A DNA stretch of 64,000 nucleotides, from the NCBI RefSeq assembly GCF_008795955.1, contig NZ_VMHN01000007.1:1-64000 (forward strand). Direction: 5' to 3'. The DNA comes from Marinobacter denitrificans. Lineage in GTDB: Bacteria > Pseudomonadota > Gammaproteobacteria > Pseudomonadales > Oleiphilaceae. Positions 26,906-36,297 of this stretch are shown one piece after another. The notes beneath the pieces are model-generated. The model saw only the letters and a list, made by a program, of their open reading frames with translations, did not search any database and had not been told where the DNA came from. The translations under genes were made by a program, and so were the position numbers. Positions within the stretch are counted from its first letter, which is position 1. Each line of letters begins with the position of its first letter.

Positions 26906-27081
26906 TAATGTCCGGCAAGGTTTATCCCGGGCGCGGCGAAGGCGCTGAAACATTACGGTTTTGTCAGAAAGCGGACTCATACCAAGGTACGCTTTAGCCA
27001 TGGCCCGGGCGCTGCTATCTTTGTCCAAAATTCTGGTTTGGCGACTTACATTCGCGCCTTGCAAGCAAATGATGGAACATC

Positions 27082-28035
27082 ATGAACCCTAACTATCTGG
27101 ATTTCGAACAGCCTATTGCCGACCTTGAAGCCAAAATTGAAGAGCTTCGCATGGTGGGTAACGACACTGACATTAACATTACCGACGAGATCAGCCGGCT
27201 ACGCAAAAAGAGTGTAAGCCTGACCGAAAGCATCTTCTCGGACCTCAAGCCCTGGGATGTATCACGACTGGCTCGTCATCCACGCAGGCCCTACACCCTC
27301 GATTACGTTGAGATGATCTTCGACGATTTCGACGAGCTGCACGGTGATCGTCGTTACGCCGATGACCAGGCCATTGTTGGCGGTACAGCCCGCCTGGAAG
27401 GCCAGCCGGTAATGGTAATTGGCCACCAGAAAGGCCGTGAAGTGCGCGACAAGGTAAAGCGCAATTTCGGCATGCCCCGCCCAGAGGGCTACCGTAAGGC
27501 CCTGCGGTTGATGGAAATGGCCGAGCGATTCCGCATGCCTATCCTGACGTTTATTGATACCCCTGGCGCCTATCCCGGTATCGGTGCCGAGGAGCGCGGC
27601 CAGAGTGAAGCCATTGCTTTCAATCTGGCAGTGATGTCTCGCCTGAAAACCCCGATCATCTCAACCGTGGTGGGTGAGGGCGGCTCTGGCGGTGCTCTCG
27701 CCATCGGCGTCTGCGATCAGCTCAACATGCTGCAGTATTCCACCTATGCCGTTATTTCGCCGGAAGGCTGTGCCTCGATTCTCTGGAAAAGTGCGGAGTA
27801 CGCGTCTCAGGCCGCCGAGGCCATGGGTGTTACCGCGGAGCGCCTGAAAGATCTGGGCCTGGCGGACAACGTGATTACCGAGCCGCTTGGCGGCGCTCAT
27901 CGCAATCCGGAAAAAATGGCGGAATCCCTGCGCGCAACCCTGAGCAAGGGCATCACCGAACTCGGTCGTCTGCCACTGGATGAACTGGTTTCCCGTCGCT
28001 ATGAGCGGCTGACCCGATATGACACGGGCCGGTAA
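27082..28035 (+). CDS. accA: acetyl-CoA carboxylase carboxyltransferase alpha subunit
   Basis: 317 aa subunit that, with AccD, transfers the carboxyl group from carboxybiotin to acetyl-CoA to make malonyl-CoA for fatty acid synthesis. Recognised by MNPNYLDFEQPIADLEAKIE, VMVIGHQKGRE, GTPGAYPG-like DTPGAYPGIGAEERGQSEAI and VGEGGSGGALAIGVCDQLNM. It follows dnaE after 176 bases that probably hold its own promoter. Its last 17 bases overlap tilS. Confidence 0.98.
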   Translation: MNPNYLDFEQPIADLEAKIEELRMVGNDTDINITDEISRLRKKSVSLTESIFSDLKPWDVSRLARHPRRPYTLDYVEMIFDDFDELHGDRRYADDQAIVGGTARLEGQPVMVIGHQKGREVRDKVKRNFGMPRPEGYRKALRLMEMAERFRMPILTFIDTPGAYPGIGAEERGQSEAIAFNLAVMSRLKTPIISTVVGEGGSGGALAIGVCDQLNMLQYSTYAVISPEGCASILWKSAEYASQAAEAMGVTAERLKDLGLADNVITEPLGGAHRNPEKMAESLRATLSKGITELGRLPLDELVSRRYERLTRYDTGR

Positions 28036-29380
28036 CGCCGGCTCCGGATCTGACTGGCCGGAGGCGCTTTGTGCCCCGGTCAGGAACCTCCCTCCCCATT
28101 CACGCCTATGGATCGCACTGAGCGGCGGAATGGATTCTGTTCTGCTTCTCCATGTGGCTGCCTGGCTGTATGCCCATACCGGCCAGTTATCGGCGGTGCA
28201 TGTGAATCATCAATTACAGGCCAACGCCGATCACACTGAGAAATTCTGCCAGAAGCTGTGCAGCGAGCTGGGTGTGCCTCTCGAGGTTCGTCGCGTGGTC
28301 GTTAATGGTCGTGAAAGCGGCGACAGTGGCGCTAGCGGAGGAATTGAGGAAGCGGCGAGGAATGCCCGTTATAAGGTCTTCGAAGACATTCTGGATACTG
28401 GCGGACTGTTGTTGATGGCCCACCACGGTGATGATCAGGCTGAGACGGTGCTGTTCAGGTTACTGCGGGGCACTGGCACCGCCGGGCTGGGGGGTATGCC
28501 CCGGTCCCGTCCATTGGGAAACGGAAGACTGTACCGGCCATTGCTTGACTTCTCGCGTAGTGATCTGGAGGCCTGGGCAATGAAGAAAGGCATCCACTGG
28601 GTGGACGACCCCAGCAACACCGATGAGCGGTTTGACCGCAATTTCCTCCGGCAGTCCATCATGCCACTTCTTAAGGCCCGCTGGCCGTCTCTGGTCAGTC
28701 GTGTTGCACATACTGCACGTTCCTGTCGTGAGGCTGATGAGTTGGCCGGAAAGCTTGCAGAAATCCGCTTCCAGCAATGCGCTACCGGCCAGGGAACGCT
28801 TGAGGTCAACGCGCTGGGGCAGCTTGCTGCGCCGGAACAGAAAAATCTGGTTCGTTGGTGGATCAACCATAACCGCTACGTTCCCCCATCAATCATTGAC
28901 TGGCCCCGGGTAATCTCGGACCTGCTCAATGCACCTCCGGACGGAGCCCCGGAGCTGCGTGGTAATGGCTATGCCATACGCCGCTTCAAGGGCGAGCTCT
29001 ATCTGGTTGGTGAACGTCCGGTGTTGCCGTCGGTCAAGTTGCCTTTGGTTCCGGGCCAGGAGCAGGTATGGGGAGAGTGGCGGCTGCGACTTGTGGCAAC
29101 AGCGGATCCTGAAATGCCCGCGCCGGATATACGGATATCTACGAGGGTCGGGGGCGAACGTCTTCGGCCCGCTCCTGACGGACCCTCTAAGTCCCTCAAG
29201 AACTGGCTCCAGGAACAGAATATTCCACCCTGGGAAAGAGCGCGGCTACCGCTGTTTCTGGAGGTAAAGGACGGCACTGAAGAGGTGGTCGGGGCTGGCG
29301 ATGTGTGGCTTTCCGGCAAATACTGTGGAGAGGCCCCGGCCAGTGGCTGGCGCATTGTTGTGGAGCGGGAATGTAATTGA
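28019..29380 (+). CDS. tilS: tRNA(Ile)-lysidine synthase
   Basis: 453 aa N-type ATP pyrophosphatase that converts C34 of the CAU anticodon tRNA to lysidine. The PP-loop is ALSGGMDSVLLLHVAAWL; AVHVNHQLQANAD and MAHHGDDQAETVLFRLLRG are typical. The C-terminal domain (KNWLQEQNIPPWERARLPL) recognises tRNA. The start overlaps accA, the usual arrangement. Confidence 0.95.
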   Translation: MTRAGNAGSGSDWPEALCAPVRNLPPHSRLWIALSGGMDSVLLLHVAAWLYAHTGQLSAVHVNHQLQANADHTEKFCQKLCSELGVPLEVRRVVVNGRESGDSGASGGIEEAARNARYKVFEDILDTGGLLLMAHHGDDQAETVLFRLLRGTGTAGLGGMPRSRPLGNGRLYRPLLDFSRSDLEAWAMKKGIHWVDDPSNTDERFDRNFLRQSIMPLLKARWPSLVSRVAHTARSCREADELAGKLAEIRFQQCATGQGTLEVNALGQLAAPEQKNLVRWWINHNRYVPPSIIDWPRVISDLLNAPPDGAPELRGNGYAIRRFKGELYLVGERPVLPSVKLPLVPGQEQVWGEWRLRLVATADPEMPAPDIRISTRVGGERLRPAPDGPSKSLKNWLQEQNIPPWERARLPLFLEVKDGTEEVVGAGDVWLSGKYCGEAPASGWRIVVERECN

Positions 29381-29468
29381 GAAGGTGATGCCTTTCTGGT
29401 AGTCTGGCGTCCCATCTTGAGATGACAATCTCCCTCCTTCACCGAACCAGACAAATCACGGAATCTGC

Positions 29469-31097
29469 ATGACGCGTTATATTTTCGTCACCGGCGGTGT
29501 CGTGTCCTCCTTGGGGAAAGGTATCGCATCGGCCTCTCTGGCCGCGATCCTTGAGGCACGCGGCCTGAAGGTCACTATTCTCAAGCTGGACCCGTACATC
29601 AACGTGGACCCCGGCACCATGAGCCCGTTCCAGCACGGTGAGGTTTTTGTCACCGAAGATGGCGCGGAAACCGATCTTGACCTGGGGCACTACGAGCGAT
29701 TCATTCGCACGCCAATGTCACGCAGGAACAACTTCACCACCGGCCGCGTTTACGAGGAAGTCATTCGTAAGGAGCGCCGCGGTGACTATCTTGGCGGCAC
29801 GGTTCAGGTGATTCCCCACATTACCGACGAGATCAAGCGTCGTGTGGTCGAGGGAGCTTCCGGTGCCGATGTAGCCATGATCGAGATCGGCGGCACAGTG
29901 GGTGACATCGAATCCCTGCCGTTCCTCGAGGCGTGTCGTCAGTTGAAGGTGGAAGTGGGCCCCCAGCGCGCGCTGTTCATGCACCTTACCCTGGTTCCAT
30001 ACATTGCCACCGCTGGTGAGATCAAGACCAAGCCCACCCAGCACTCGGTGAAGGAAATGCGCTCCATCGGCCTGCAGCCGGATATCCTGCTGTGCCGTTC
30101 CGAGCACGAAGTGGATGCCAGCTCACGCCGCAAGATTGCGCTGTTCACCAACGTGGAAGAGCGAGCGGTCATCCCGCTGCAGGACGCGAAGTCCATCTAT
30201 GCCATTCCGCGCATGCTCCACGAATTCGGCCTGGACCAGCTGGTCATCGAGCGATTCGGTATTGACGCCAGCCCGGCCGATCTCGGCGAATGGGACGCGG
30301 TGGTCGAATCCCTGATGAATCCCGACCACGAAGTCACCATCGCCATGGTTGGCAAGTACATGGAGCTGCTGGACGCCTACAAGTCGCTGATTGAATCCCT
30401 GCTCCACGCCGGTATCAAAACCCGCACCAAGGTCCGGATGAACTACATCGACTCCGAAGACATCGAGCGCGACGGCACCGGTGCACTCGACAGTGCCGAT
30501 GCCATCCTGGTTCCCGGTGGCTTTGGCGAGCGTGGCGTGGAAGGCAAGATCCGCACGGTGCAGTATGCCCGGGAAAACAAGGTGCCTTACCTGGGCATCT
30601 GTCTGGGTATGCAAGTGGCCGTTATCGAATACGCACGCAATGTGGCCGGTCTGAAAGATGCCCACAGCACCGAGTTCCGTGAGCACACCCCGGAGCCGGT
30701 AGTGGGCCTGATTACCGAATGGCTGGACGCCAGCGGTGAGAAAGAAGAGCGTACTGAAGCGTCTGATCTGGGCGGCACCATGCGTCTGGGCGCCCAGGAC
30801 TGCGTGGTAACAGAAGGCTCCACCATTGCCAATTGTTACGGCCGCAAGACCATTCGTGAGCGCCACCGCCATCGTTTCGAGGTGAACAACCATTTCCTTC
30901 CCCAACTGGAAGGCGCGGGCCTGAGAATTTCCGGCCGCTCAACGGACGGCAAACTGGTTGAAGTGGTGGAAGTACCCGATCATCCGTGGTTTGTCGCCTG
31001 CCAGTTCCACCCCGAGTTCACCTCCACTCCCAGGGACGGCCATCCGCTGTTCAAGGGCTTTGTAGAGGCAGCCCTGGCCCGTAAAAAGGAATCCTGA
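29469..31097 (+). CDS. pyrG: CTP synthase
   Basis: 542 aa. The N-terminal amidoligase domain has GGVVSSLGKGIASASL, LDPYINVDPGTMSPFQHGEV and IEIGGTVGDIESLPFLEA. The C-terminal glutamine amidotransferase has the oxyanion region PGGFGERGVEGK, the nucleophile Cys in YLGICLGMQVAVIE and the His-Glu pair in CQFHPEFTSTP. It makes CTP from UTP, ATP and glutamine. It has an 88-base leader region after tilS and is followed 2 bases later by kdsA. Confidence 0.98.
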   Translation: MTRYIFVTGGVVSSLGKGIASASLAAILEARGLKVTILKLDPYINVDPGTMSPFQHGEVFVTEDGAETDLDLGHYERFIRTPMSRRNNFTTGRVYEEVIRKERRGDYLGGTVQVIPHITDEIKRRVVEGASGADVAMIEIGGTVGDIESLPFLEACRQLKVEVGPQRALFMHLTLVPYIATAGEIKTKPTQHSVKEMRSIGLQPDILLCRSEHEVDASSRRKIALFTNVEERAVIPLQDAKSIYAIPRMLHEFGLDQLVIERFGIDASPADLGEWDAVVESLMNPDHEVTIAMVGKYMELLDAYKSLIESLLHAGIKTRTKVRMNYIDSEDIERDGTGALDSADAILVPGGFGERGVEGKIRTVQYARENKVPYLGICLGMQVAVIEYARNVAGLKDAHSTEFREHTPEPVVGLITEWLDASGEKEERTEASDLGGTMRLGAQDCVVTEGSTIANCYGRKTIRERHRHRFEVNNHFLPQLEGAGLRISGRSTDGKLVEVVEVPDHPWFVACQFHPEFTSTPRDGHPLFKGFVEAALARKKES

Positions 31098-31099
31098 TC

Positions 31100-31945
31100 A
31101 TGGCGCAGAGTACGGTCAACGTCTCCGGAATCCAGGTCTCCAACGACAAGCCGTTTGTGCTGTTTGGCGGCATGAACGTGCTGGAATCCCCGGACATGGC
31201 CATGGATGTGGCCGCGGCGTATGTCGAGGCTACCAGCAAGCTCGGTATCCCTTATGTGTTCAAGGCGTCCTTCGACAAGGCCAACCGTTCTTCGGTGCAC
31301 TCGTTCCGTGGTCCGGGCCTGGACAAAGGCCTCCAAATGCTGGCAGACATTAAAAGCAAGTTCGGCGTCCCCATCATTTCTGATGTGCACGAGCCTGCGC
31401 AGGCCGCCCCCGCGGCGGAAGTCTGCGACATTATCCAGTTGCCTGCCTTTCTGAGCCGCCAGACCGATCTGGTGGTGGCCATGGCCCAGACCGGCGCCGT
31501 CATCAATATCAAAAAGGCCCAGTTTCTCGCGCCTCAGGAAATGAAGCACATCATCAAGAAGTGCGAAGAGGCCGGTAACGACAAGGTGATCCTGTGCGAG
31601 CGGGGCAGCAGCTTTGGCTACAACAATCTGGTCGTGGATATGCTGGGCTTCGGCATCATGAAGTCGATGAATGTGCCGGTGATGTTTGATGTGACCCATT
31701 CACTGCAGATGCCGGGCGGGCGTGCCGATTCCGCAGGCGGTCGTCGTGCGCAGGTGACCGATTTGGCGTTGGCCGGAATGTCCCAGGGTCTTGCGGGTCT
31801 GTTCCTGGAGGCCCATCCCGATCCGGATAACGCCAAGTGCGACGGTCCTTGTGCGCTGCGGCTTAGTCAGTTAGAGCCATTCCTACAGCGGGTAAAAGCT
31901 GTGGACGATCTTGTAAAAAGTTTTAAACCTCTTGATACCGCCTGA
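31100..31945 (+). CDS. kdsA: 3-deoxy-8-phosphooctulonate synthase
   Basis: 281 aa enzyme that condenses PEP with arabinose 5-phosphate to KDO 8-phosphate for lipopolysaccharide inner core. FVLFGGMNVLESPDMAMDVA, FKASFDKANRSS, CERGSSFGYNNLVVDML and MFDVTHSLQMPGG are characteristic. It is coupled to pyrG by a 2-base gap, and its terminator overlaps the stop codon. Confidence 0.97.
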   Translation: MAQSTVNVSGIQVSNDKPFVLFGGMNVLESPDMAMDVAAAYVEATSKLGIPYVFKASFDKANRSSVHSFRGPGLDKGLQMLADIKSKFGVPIISDVHEPAQAAPAAEVCDIIQLPAFLSRQTDLVVAMAQTGAVINIKKAQFLAPQEMKHIIKKCEEAGNDKVILCERGSSFGYNNLVVDMLGFGIMKSMNVPVMFDVTHSLQMPGGRADSAGGRRAQVTDLALAGMSQGLAGLFLEAHPDPDNAKCDGPCALRLSQLEPFLQRVKAVDDLVKSFKPLDTA

Positions 31946-31959
31946 TCGGCGGTTTTTTT
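31937..31959 (+). terminator. Rho-independent terminator after kdsA
   Basis: The stem CCGCC / GGCGG with loop TGATC contains the kdsA stop codon and is followed by seven T. It separates pyrG-kdsA from eno. Confidence 0.8.
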
Positions 31960-31977
31960 GCGTTCAAGAAGGACTAT

Positions 31978-32095
31978 GGGAGTGAGCGGGAACGGCCCTA
32001 CGAAAATGTGCGGAGCCATGGATGGCGGAGCCCAAGCGCACATGGATGTGCTCGTAGCGCTTTTCGTAGGGCCGTTCCCGCTCGCTCTTACTCCC
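31978..32095 (+). ncRNA. TwoAYGGAY-like structured element in kdsA-eno spacer
   Basis: A nested palindrome of 118 bases. Outer arms 31984-32006 and 32061-32083 are perfect complements over 23 bases and extend imperfectly to 31978 and 32095. Inside are two small hairpins whose six-base loops both read ATGGAT: GCC-ATGGAT-GGC (32015-32026) and GCAC-ATGGAT-GTGC (32038-32051). Two hairpins with AYGGAY loops define the published TwoAYGGAY candidate RNA of gammaproteobacteria, whose function is unknown. The GCAC at 32038-32041 could instead pair with GTGC at 32008-32011, an alternative fold. It sits 18 bases after the kdsA terminator and 32 bases before eno. Confidence 0.7.
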
Positions 32096-32127
32096 AACTT
32101 TGAAATCAAACTTGGAGAAAGGAAAGA

Positions 32128-33423
32128 ATGACCAAGATTGCCAATATTAAAGGCCGCGAAGTACTGGATTCCCGTGGGAATCCTACGGTGGAAGCAGACG
32201 TTGTCCTCGAAGATGGAACGCTGGGTACTGCATGTGCACCCTCTGGAGCTTCCACTGGTTCCCGTGAAGCTCTGGAGCTTCGGGACAAGGATGCCAGCCG
32301 TTACCTCGGCAAAGGTGTTTTAAAAGCAGTTGAAGCGGTGAATACCAAAATCCGCGATGCCCTCATTGGTAAAGATGCAGCCGATCAGCGCGCTCTCGAC
32401 AACATCATGCTGGAGCTGGATGGCACTGAGAACAAAGCCAATCTCGGCGCGAACGCGATTCTGGCTGTTTCCCTGGCCGCCGCCAAGGCCGCTGCTGCGT
32501 CACTGGGCAAACCGCTGTACGCGCACATTGCAGACCTGAATGGCACCTCCGGCAAGTACAGCATGCCGGTGCCGATGATGAACATCCTCAATGGCGGCGA
32601 GCATGCCGACAACAACGTTGATATTCAGGAGTTCATGGTTCAGCCGGTGGCGGCCAAGAGCTTTGCTGAGGCGCTACGTGTTGGTGCAGAGATTTTCCAC
32701 AGCCTGAAGAAAGTGCTGAAGGCTCAGGGTCTGAACACTGCAGTGGGTGATGAAGGTGGCTTTGCGCCTAACCTGCCGTCCAATGAAGCGGCACTTGCTG
32801 TTATCCAGGAAGCGGTTGAGAAGGCCGGTTACAAGCTGGGTACCGATGTGACCCTGGCTCTGGACTGTGCGTCTTCCGAGTTCTACAAGGATGGCCAGTA
32901 CCAGCTGTCAGGTGAAGGCAAATCCTTTGACTCTGCCGGCTTTGCCGATTACCTGGCAGGACTGTGCGAACGATACCCGATTGTCTCCATCGAAGACGGC
33001 ATGGACGAGAGCGACTGGGACGGCTGGAAAGTGCTTACCGAGAAACTGGGTAGCAAGGTTCAACTCGTGGGTGATGACCTGTTCGTTACCAATACCAAAA
33101 TCCTCAAGCAGGGTATCGACAAGAGCATTGCCAACTCCATCCTGATCAAGTTCAATCAGATCGGTAGCCTGAGTGAAACTCTGGACGCCATCAAGATGGC
33201 CCAGGATGCAGGCTACACAGCGGTCATCTCGCACCGTTCCGGGGAAACCGAGGACACTACTATTGCGGACCTGGCCGTGGCTACGTGCGCTGGCCAGATC
33301 AAGACCGGTTCCCTGTGCCGCTCTGACCGGGTTGCCAAATACAACCAGTTGCTTCGTATCGAGGAAGCGCTGGATGGCAGTGCTCCCTATCGCGGCCTGA
33401 GTGAGATCAAAGGGCAGGGCTGA
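32128..33423 (+). CDS. eno: enolase
   Basis: 431 aa glycolytic enzyme interconverting 2-phosphoglycerate and PEP. SRGNPTVEADV, GEHADNNVDIQEFMVQP, VGDEGGFAPNLPSNEAA, VQLVGDDLFVTNTKIL and VISHRSGETEDTTIADLAVA are the conserved magnesium and active-site segments. The start follows a GGAGAAAGGAAAG ribosome site. It is separated from kdsA by a terminator and the palindromic element. Confidence 0.98.
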   Translation: MTKIANIKGREVLDSRGNPTVEADVVLEDGTLGTACAPSGASTGSREALELRDKDASRYLGKGVLKAVEAVNTKIRDALIGKDAADQRALDNIMLELDGTENKANLGANAILAVSLAAAKAAAASLGKPLYAHIADLNGTSGKYSMPVPMMNILNGGEHADNNVDIQEFMVQPVAAKSFAEALRVGAEIFHSLKKVLKAQGLNTAVGDEGGFAPNLPSNEAALAVIQEAVEKAGYKLGTDVTLALDCASSEFYKDGQYQLSGEGKSFDSAGFADYLAGLCERYPIVSIEDGMDESDWDGWKVLTEKLGSKVQLVGDDLFVTNTKILKQGIDKSIANSILIKFNQIGSLSETLDAIKMAQDAGYTAVISHRSGETEDTTIADLAVATCAGQIKTGSLCRSDRVAKYNQLLRIEEALDGSAPYRGLSEIKGQG

Positions 33424-33478
33424 TCGCCCGTTTGCCCTGGTTACCTGGCGGCCAGGCCGCTGATGGGTAACAGACCGG

Positions 33479-33524
33479 AAAAGGCCATTGTGGTTCTCAA
33501 GCTGAGAAGCATGATGGCCTTTTT
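33479..33524 (+). terminator. probable Rho-independent terminator after eno
   Basis: AAAAGGCCAT (33479-33488) pairs with ATGGCCTTTT (33514-33523), and an inner TTCTC/GAGAA stem lengthens the hairpin. The downstream arm ends in a T run. It lies 55 bases after eno. Confidence 0.7.
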
Positions 33525-33544
33525 GTACAGTTGGTTAGCAGAAC

Positions 33545-33574
33545 TTGTTGCTAAACTACACTAAGGTCTATACT
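33545..33574 (+). promoter_or_regulatory. possible sigma-70 promoter of ftsB
   Basis: TTGTTG (33545-33550), an 18-base spacer and TATACT (33569-33574) lie 36 bases before the ftsB start and after the eno terminator. Position and -10 match are good; the -35 match is moderate. Confidence 0.45.
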
Positions 33575-33610
33575 TACTGTCCGATTGTTGCATCGTAAAC
33601 GGAATTCGCA

Positions 33611-33883
33611 ATGAAGTTGCTCTGGTCCATCATGATTATTCTTATTCTCCTGCTACAGGTGCGCCTGTGGGTTGGGGAGGGCAGTTTTGCCCAGGTATGG
33701 GGGCTGGAGAACTCTATTGCCGAGCAGCGCGAAGAAAATGCCGAGCTCGCTATCCGTAATGAGCGCCTGTATGCCGAGGTTCGCAATCTTCGTGGAGAGA
33801 AGGGTGCGGTAGAAGAGCGGGCGCGAATGAATTTGGGACTGATCCGTAACGATGAAACCTTCTTCCTGGTGGTTGAGCAGTAA
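33611..33883 (+). CDS. ftsB: cell division protein FtsB
   Basis: 90 aa bitopic membrane protein: a short cytoplasmic start, one helix (LLWSIMIILILLLQVRLWV), then a periplasmic coiled coil (about 30-75) and the conserved RGEKGAVEERARMNLGLIRNDE segment. FtsB joins FtsL and FtsQ in the divisome and signals septal peptidoglycan synthesis. The eno-ftsB-ispD-ispF order is usual in the group. Confidence 0.95.
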   Translation: MKLLWSIMIILILLLQVRLWVGEGSFAQVWGLENSIAEQREENAELAIRNERLYAEVRNLRGEKGAVEERARMNLGLIRNDETFFLVVEQ

Positions 33884-33921
33884 GCAGCCCCCAGTCTGAC
33901 TTTCCAAAGCCGACCACGTTC

Positions 33922-34620
33922 ATGAGTAAACCCCGCTACTGGCTGATCGTTCCCGCTGCAGGCTCTGGCCAGCGAATGAAGGCTGACTGTCCCAAACAGT
34001 ACCTTCGGCTGGACCAGCGTTTTATCATCGATATTACACTCTCCCGTTTACTGGATAACGCAGCCTTCGCCGGTTGCATGGTAGCTACAGGGCCCAACGA
34101 CCGGTGGTGGCCGGAAACCGAAGCCAGCAAGGATCGCCGTATCCGGACCTGTATTGGTGGGGCAGAGCGTGCAGAGTCCGTACTGGCCGCCCTGGATGCG
34201 TTGTCCGGCCGCGCCAATGACGACGACTGGGTTCTGGTCCACGACGCCGCACGCCCCTGTCTTCATGCCGACGATCTCGCGCGTTTGTTAGCAGATCTGA
34301 AGGGCCATCCCGTGGGAGGCTTGTTGGCAACGCCGGTGGCCGATACCCTTAAACGCACCGGGCCAGGAAGTTGCGAGGTTGAAGCAACGGTAGATCGTCG
34401 CGATCTCTGGCGCGCCCTGACTCCGCAGATGTTTCGTTTCCTTGCGCTGAAGCAGGCATTGGAGAGTGCCATTGATTCCGGGTATCCGGTAACCGATGAG
34501 GCCTCCGCGATCGAGTTTGCAGGGCAGAGACCCTGTATCGTCGAGGGGCGACCAGATAACATAAAGATTACCGTACCCGCCGATCTGGCCCTCGCCGGTT
34601 TTATCTTGAAAAGGAAGTAA
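33922..34620 (+). CDS. ispD: 2-C-methyl-D-erythritol 4-phosphate cytidylyltransferase
   Basis: 232 aa. Third step of the MEP isoprenoid pathway, forming CDP-methylerythritol. The nucleotide-binding start is IVPAAGSGQRMKADCPKQYL; VLVHDAARPCLHADDLARL, KRTGPGSCEVEATVDRRDLW and TPQMFRF are conserved. It ends 4 bases before ispF, the following-but-one enzyme in the pathway. Confidence 0.96.
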   Translation: MSKPRYWLIVPAAGSGQRMKADCPKQYLRLDQRFIIDITLSRLLDNAAFAGCMVATGPNDRWWPETEASKDRRIRTCIGGAERAESVLAALDALSGRANDDDWVLVHDAARPCLHADDLARLLADLKGHPVGGLLATPVADTLKRTGPGSCEVEATVDRRDLWRALTPQMFRFLALKQALESAIDSGYPVTDEASAIEFAGQRPCIVEGRPDNIKITVPADLALAGFILKRK

Positions 34621-34624
34621 CACT

Positions 34625-35104
34625 ATGCGAATCGGGCAAGGCTTTGACGTTCATGCATTTTGCGAGGGTGACCAGGTGATCCTTGGCGGTGTCTGTATAC
34701 CCTTCAACCAGGGCCTCAGGGCGCACTCCGATGGCGACGTATTGCTGCATGCCCTTGCGGACGCATTGCTAGGCGCCGCGGCATTGGGAGACATTGGCCA
34801 TATGTTTCCAGACACCAGTGAGGAGTGGGCAGGAGCCGATAGCCGGGACCTCCTCCGCAGGGTTCTGGAACGCCTTTCAGACGAGGGCTTTGAGGTTGGC
34901 AATGTGGATGCCACCATCATTGCGCAGGCACCGAGAATGGCCCCCCATATTGAAGCCATGCGGCTCAATATTGCCGAGGACCTTGCCATCCCGGCCAGCA
35001 GGGTCAGCGTCAAGGCAACCACTACCGAGAAACTGGGGTTTACCGGCCGTGGGGAAGGCATTGCCTGCCACGCCATTTGTCTGCTTGAAGCGACATCCTC
35101 ATGA
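34625..35104 (+). CDS. ispF: 2-C-methyl-D-erythritol 2,4-cyclodiphosphate synthase
   Basis: 159 aa trimeric zinc enzyme. MRIGQGFDVHAF supplies the metal Asp and His, and HSDGDVLLHALADALLGAAA and DIGHMFPDTSEEW complete the site; KATTTEKLGFTGRGEGIACHA is the C-terminal signature. It cyclises CDP-ME 2-phosphate. Its stop overlaps truD by 4 bases. Confidence 0.97.
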   Translation: MRIGQGFDVHAFCEGDQVILGGVCIPFNQGLRAHSDGDVLLHALADALLGAAALGDIGHMFPDTSEEWAGADSRDLLRRVLERLSDEGFEVGNVDATIIAQAPRMAPHIEAMRLNIAEDLAIPASRVSVKATTTEKLGFTGRGEGIACHAICLLEATSS

Positions 35105-36189
35105 CCGACGCCACGGATACTGCTCCGGTGAGTACTGATTGGCGCCTCGACTGGCCCACTTCTGGTGGGGAGCGAGTGGCCAGTGCTCTACTCAAGTGCG
35201 CCCCCGAAGACTTTTTTGTGGATGAAGAATTGCCGCCATTGGAGGATCTGGTGGCCGGTGGCGAGCACCTTTGCATCCGTCTGGAAAAAAGAGGCGATAA
35301 CACCGATTACGTTGCGCGCCAACTGGCCACTCTCTCTGGCTGTCGCCATTTTGATGTAGGTTTTTGCGGGCTCAAGGACCGCCATGCTGTCACCCGTCAA
35401 TGGTTCAGTGTTTACCGGCCTGGCCAGGAGGAAGAAGATACCGCGTTCCTTGAAGAAGTGGCGAAGAGTTGGCGTGTCCTCGAACACCATCGCCGGGCCC
35501 GAAAGCTTCGCCGTGGCGACCACCGGGGTAATTACTTCGAGCTCGTGCTGAAAGAAGTGAGGGGAGCCCCGGATGCCGTTGACCAGGCACTGACTCGAGT
35601 GCGCGATCAGGGTTGTCCAAACTATTTCGGACCTCAGCGGTTTGGCCATAACGGGGCCAACCTGGACCGGGCTCTGGCCATGGATTCGTCAAAGCTGAAT
35701 CGTCGTGGCTCGCGCAATGCCAAAAAGCGGGGCAGAGGGCGGTCAACCTCTGGCAGTGGCGACAGTAAAAACGTATTGTACTTTTCGGCAGCGCGCTCCT
35801 GGTTGTTCAACGAAGTGCTGGCTTACAGGGTGCAGAATGGAACCTGGCTAGTGCCACAGGAAGGCGAACCCGGAACCGGTGACAATCAGGATATAATGGT
35901 CACCGGCCCCCTGTGGGGCGACGGTGGCACGGATGCGGTATCGGTCCAGGGCGAAATTGAACGAACGGCGGTCTCCAGACACCCGGGGCTGGAGGCGGTG
36001 TTTGCAACAACCCGCATGAAGCCGGAACGCCGACCATTGAGAATGGTCCCGGAAGCGTTGGACTGGCAATGGCAGGGTGGTGACCAGTTACTGCTGAAAT
36101 TCCGGCTCGCGCCCGGGCAATATGCGACAACCATGCTGAGCGACGTGTTCGAGATAACGGATGCCACCAGGGAGACGGGACAGGGCTGA
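35101..36189 (+). CDS. truD: tRNA pseudouridine(13) synthase
   Basis: 362 aa. TruD motif GFCGLKDRHAVTRQWFSV contains the catalytic Asp; NYFGPQRFGHNGANLDRA is the second family signature. It isomerises U13 in tRNA(Glu). An Arg/Ser-rich stretch, RRGSRNAKKRGRGRSTSGSG (about 200-219), forms the usual variable insertion. Coupled to ispF by an ATGA overlap. Confidence 0.95.
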   Translation: MTDATDTAPVSTDWRLDWPTSGGERVASALLKCAPEDFFVDEELPPLEDLVAGGEHLCIRLEKRGDNTDYVARQLATLSGCRHFDVGFCGLKDRHAVTRQWFSVYRPGQEEEDTAFLEEVAKSWRVLEHHRRARKLRRGDHRGNYFELVLKEVRGAPDAVDQALTRVRDQGCPNYFGPQRFGHNGANLDRALAMDSSKLNRRGSRNAKKRGRGRSTSGSGDSKNVLYFSAARSWLFNEVLAYRVQNGTWLVPQEGEPGTGDNQDIMVTGPLWGDGGTDAVSVQGEIERTAVSRHPGLEAVFATTRMKPERRPLRMVPEALDWQWQGGDQLLLKFRLAPGQYATTMLSDVFEITDATRETGQG

Positions 36190-36297
36190 CGCTTCCCGAT
36201 TCAAAAAAGGGGCACAAGACCCCGACAACAAAATACCCGGCACCACTTTCCGGATAGGCGAGGTGGAGGCAGGTATTCAAGGCTAGCGGAGAAAATT

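Noticed and set aside
30123..30905. 260-codon open frame on the minus strand opposite pyrG
   Set aside because: Shadow of pyrG; composition follows the complementary codons and no domain is visible.
31978..32095. Reading the kdsA-eno palindrome as an insertion sequence or MITE
   Set aside because: No flanking target duplication was seen, and the second element in the window has different terminal arms. The shared AYGGAY hairpins fit a structured element better, though mobility is not excluded.
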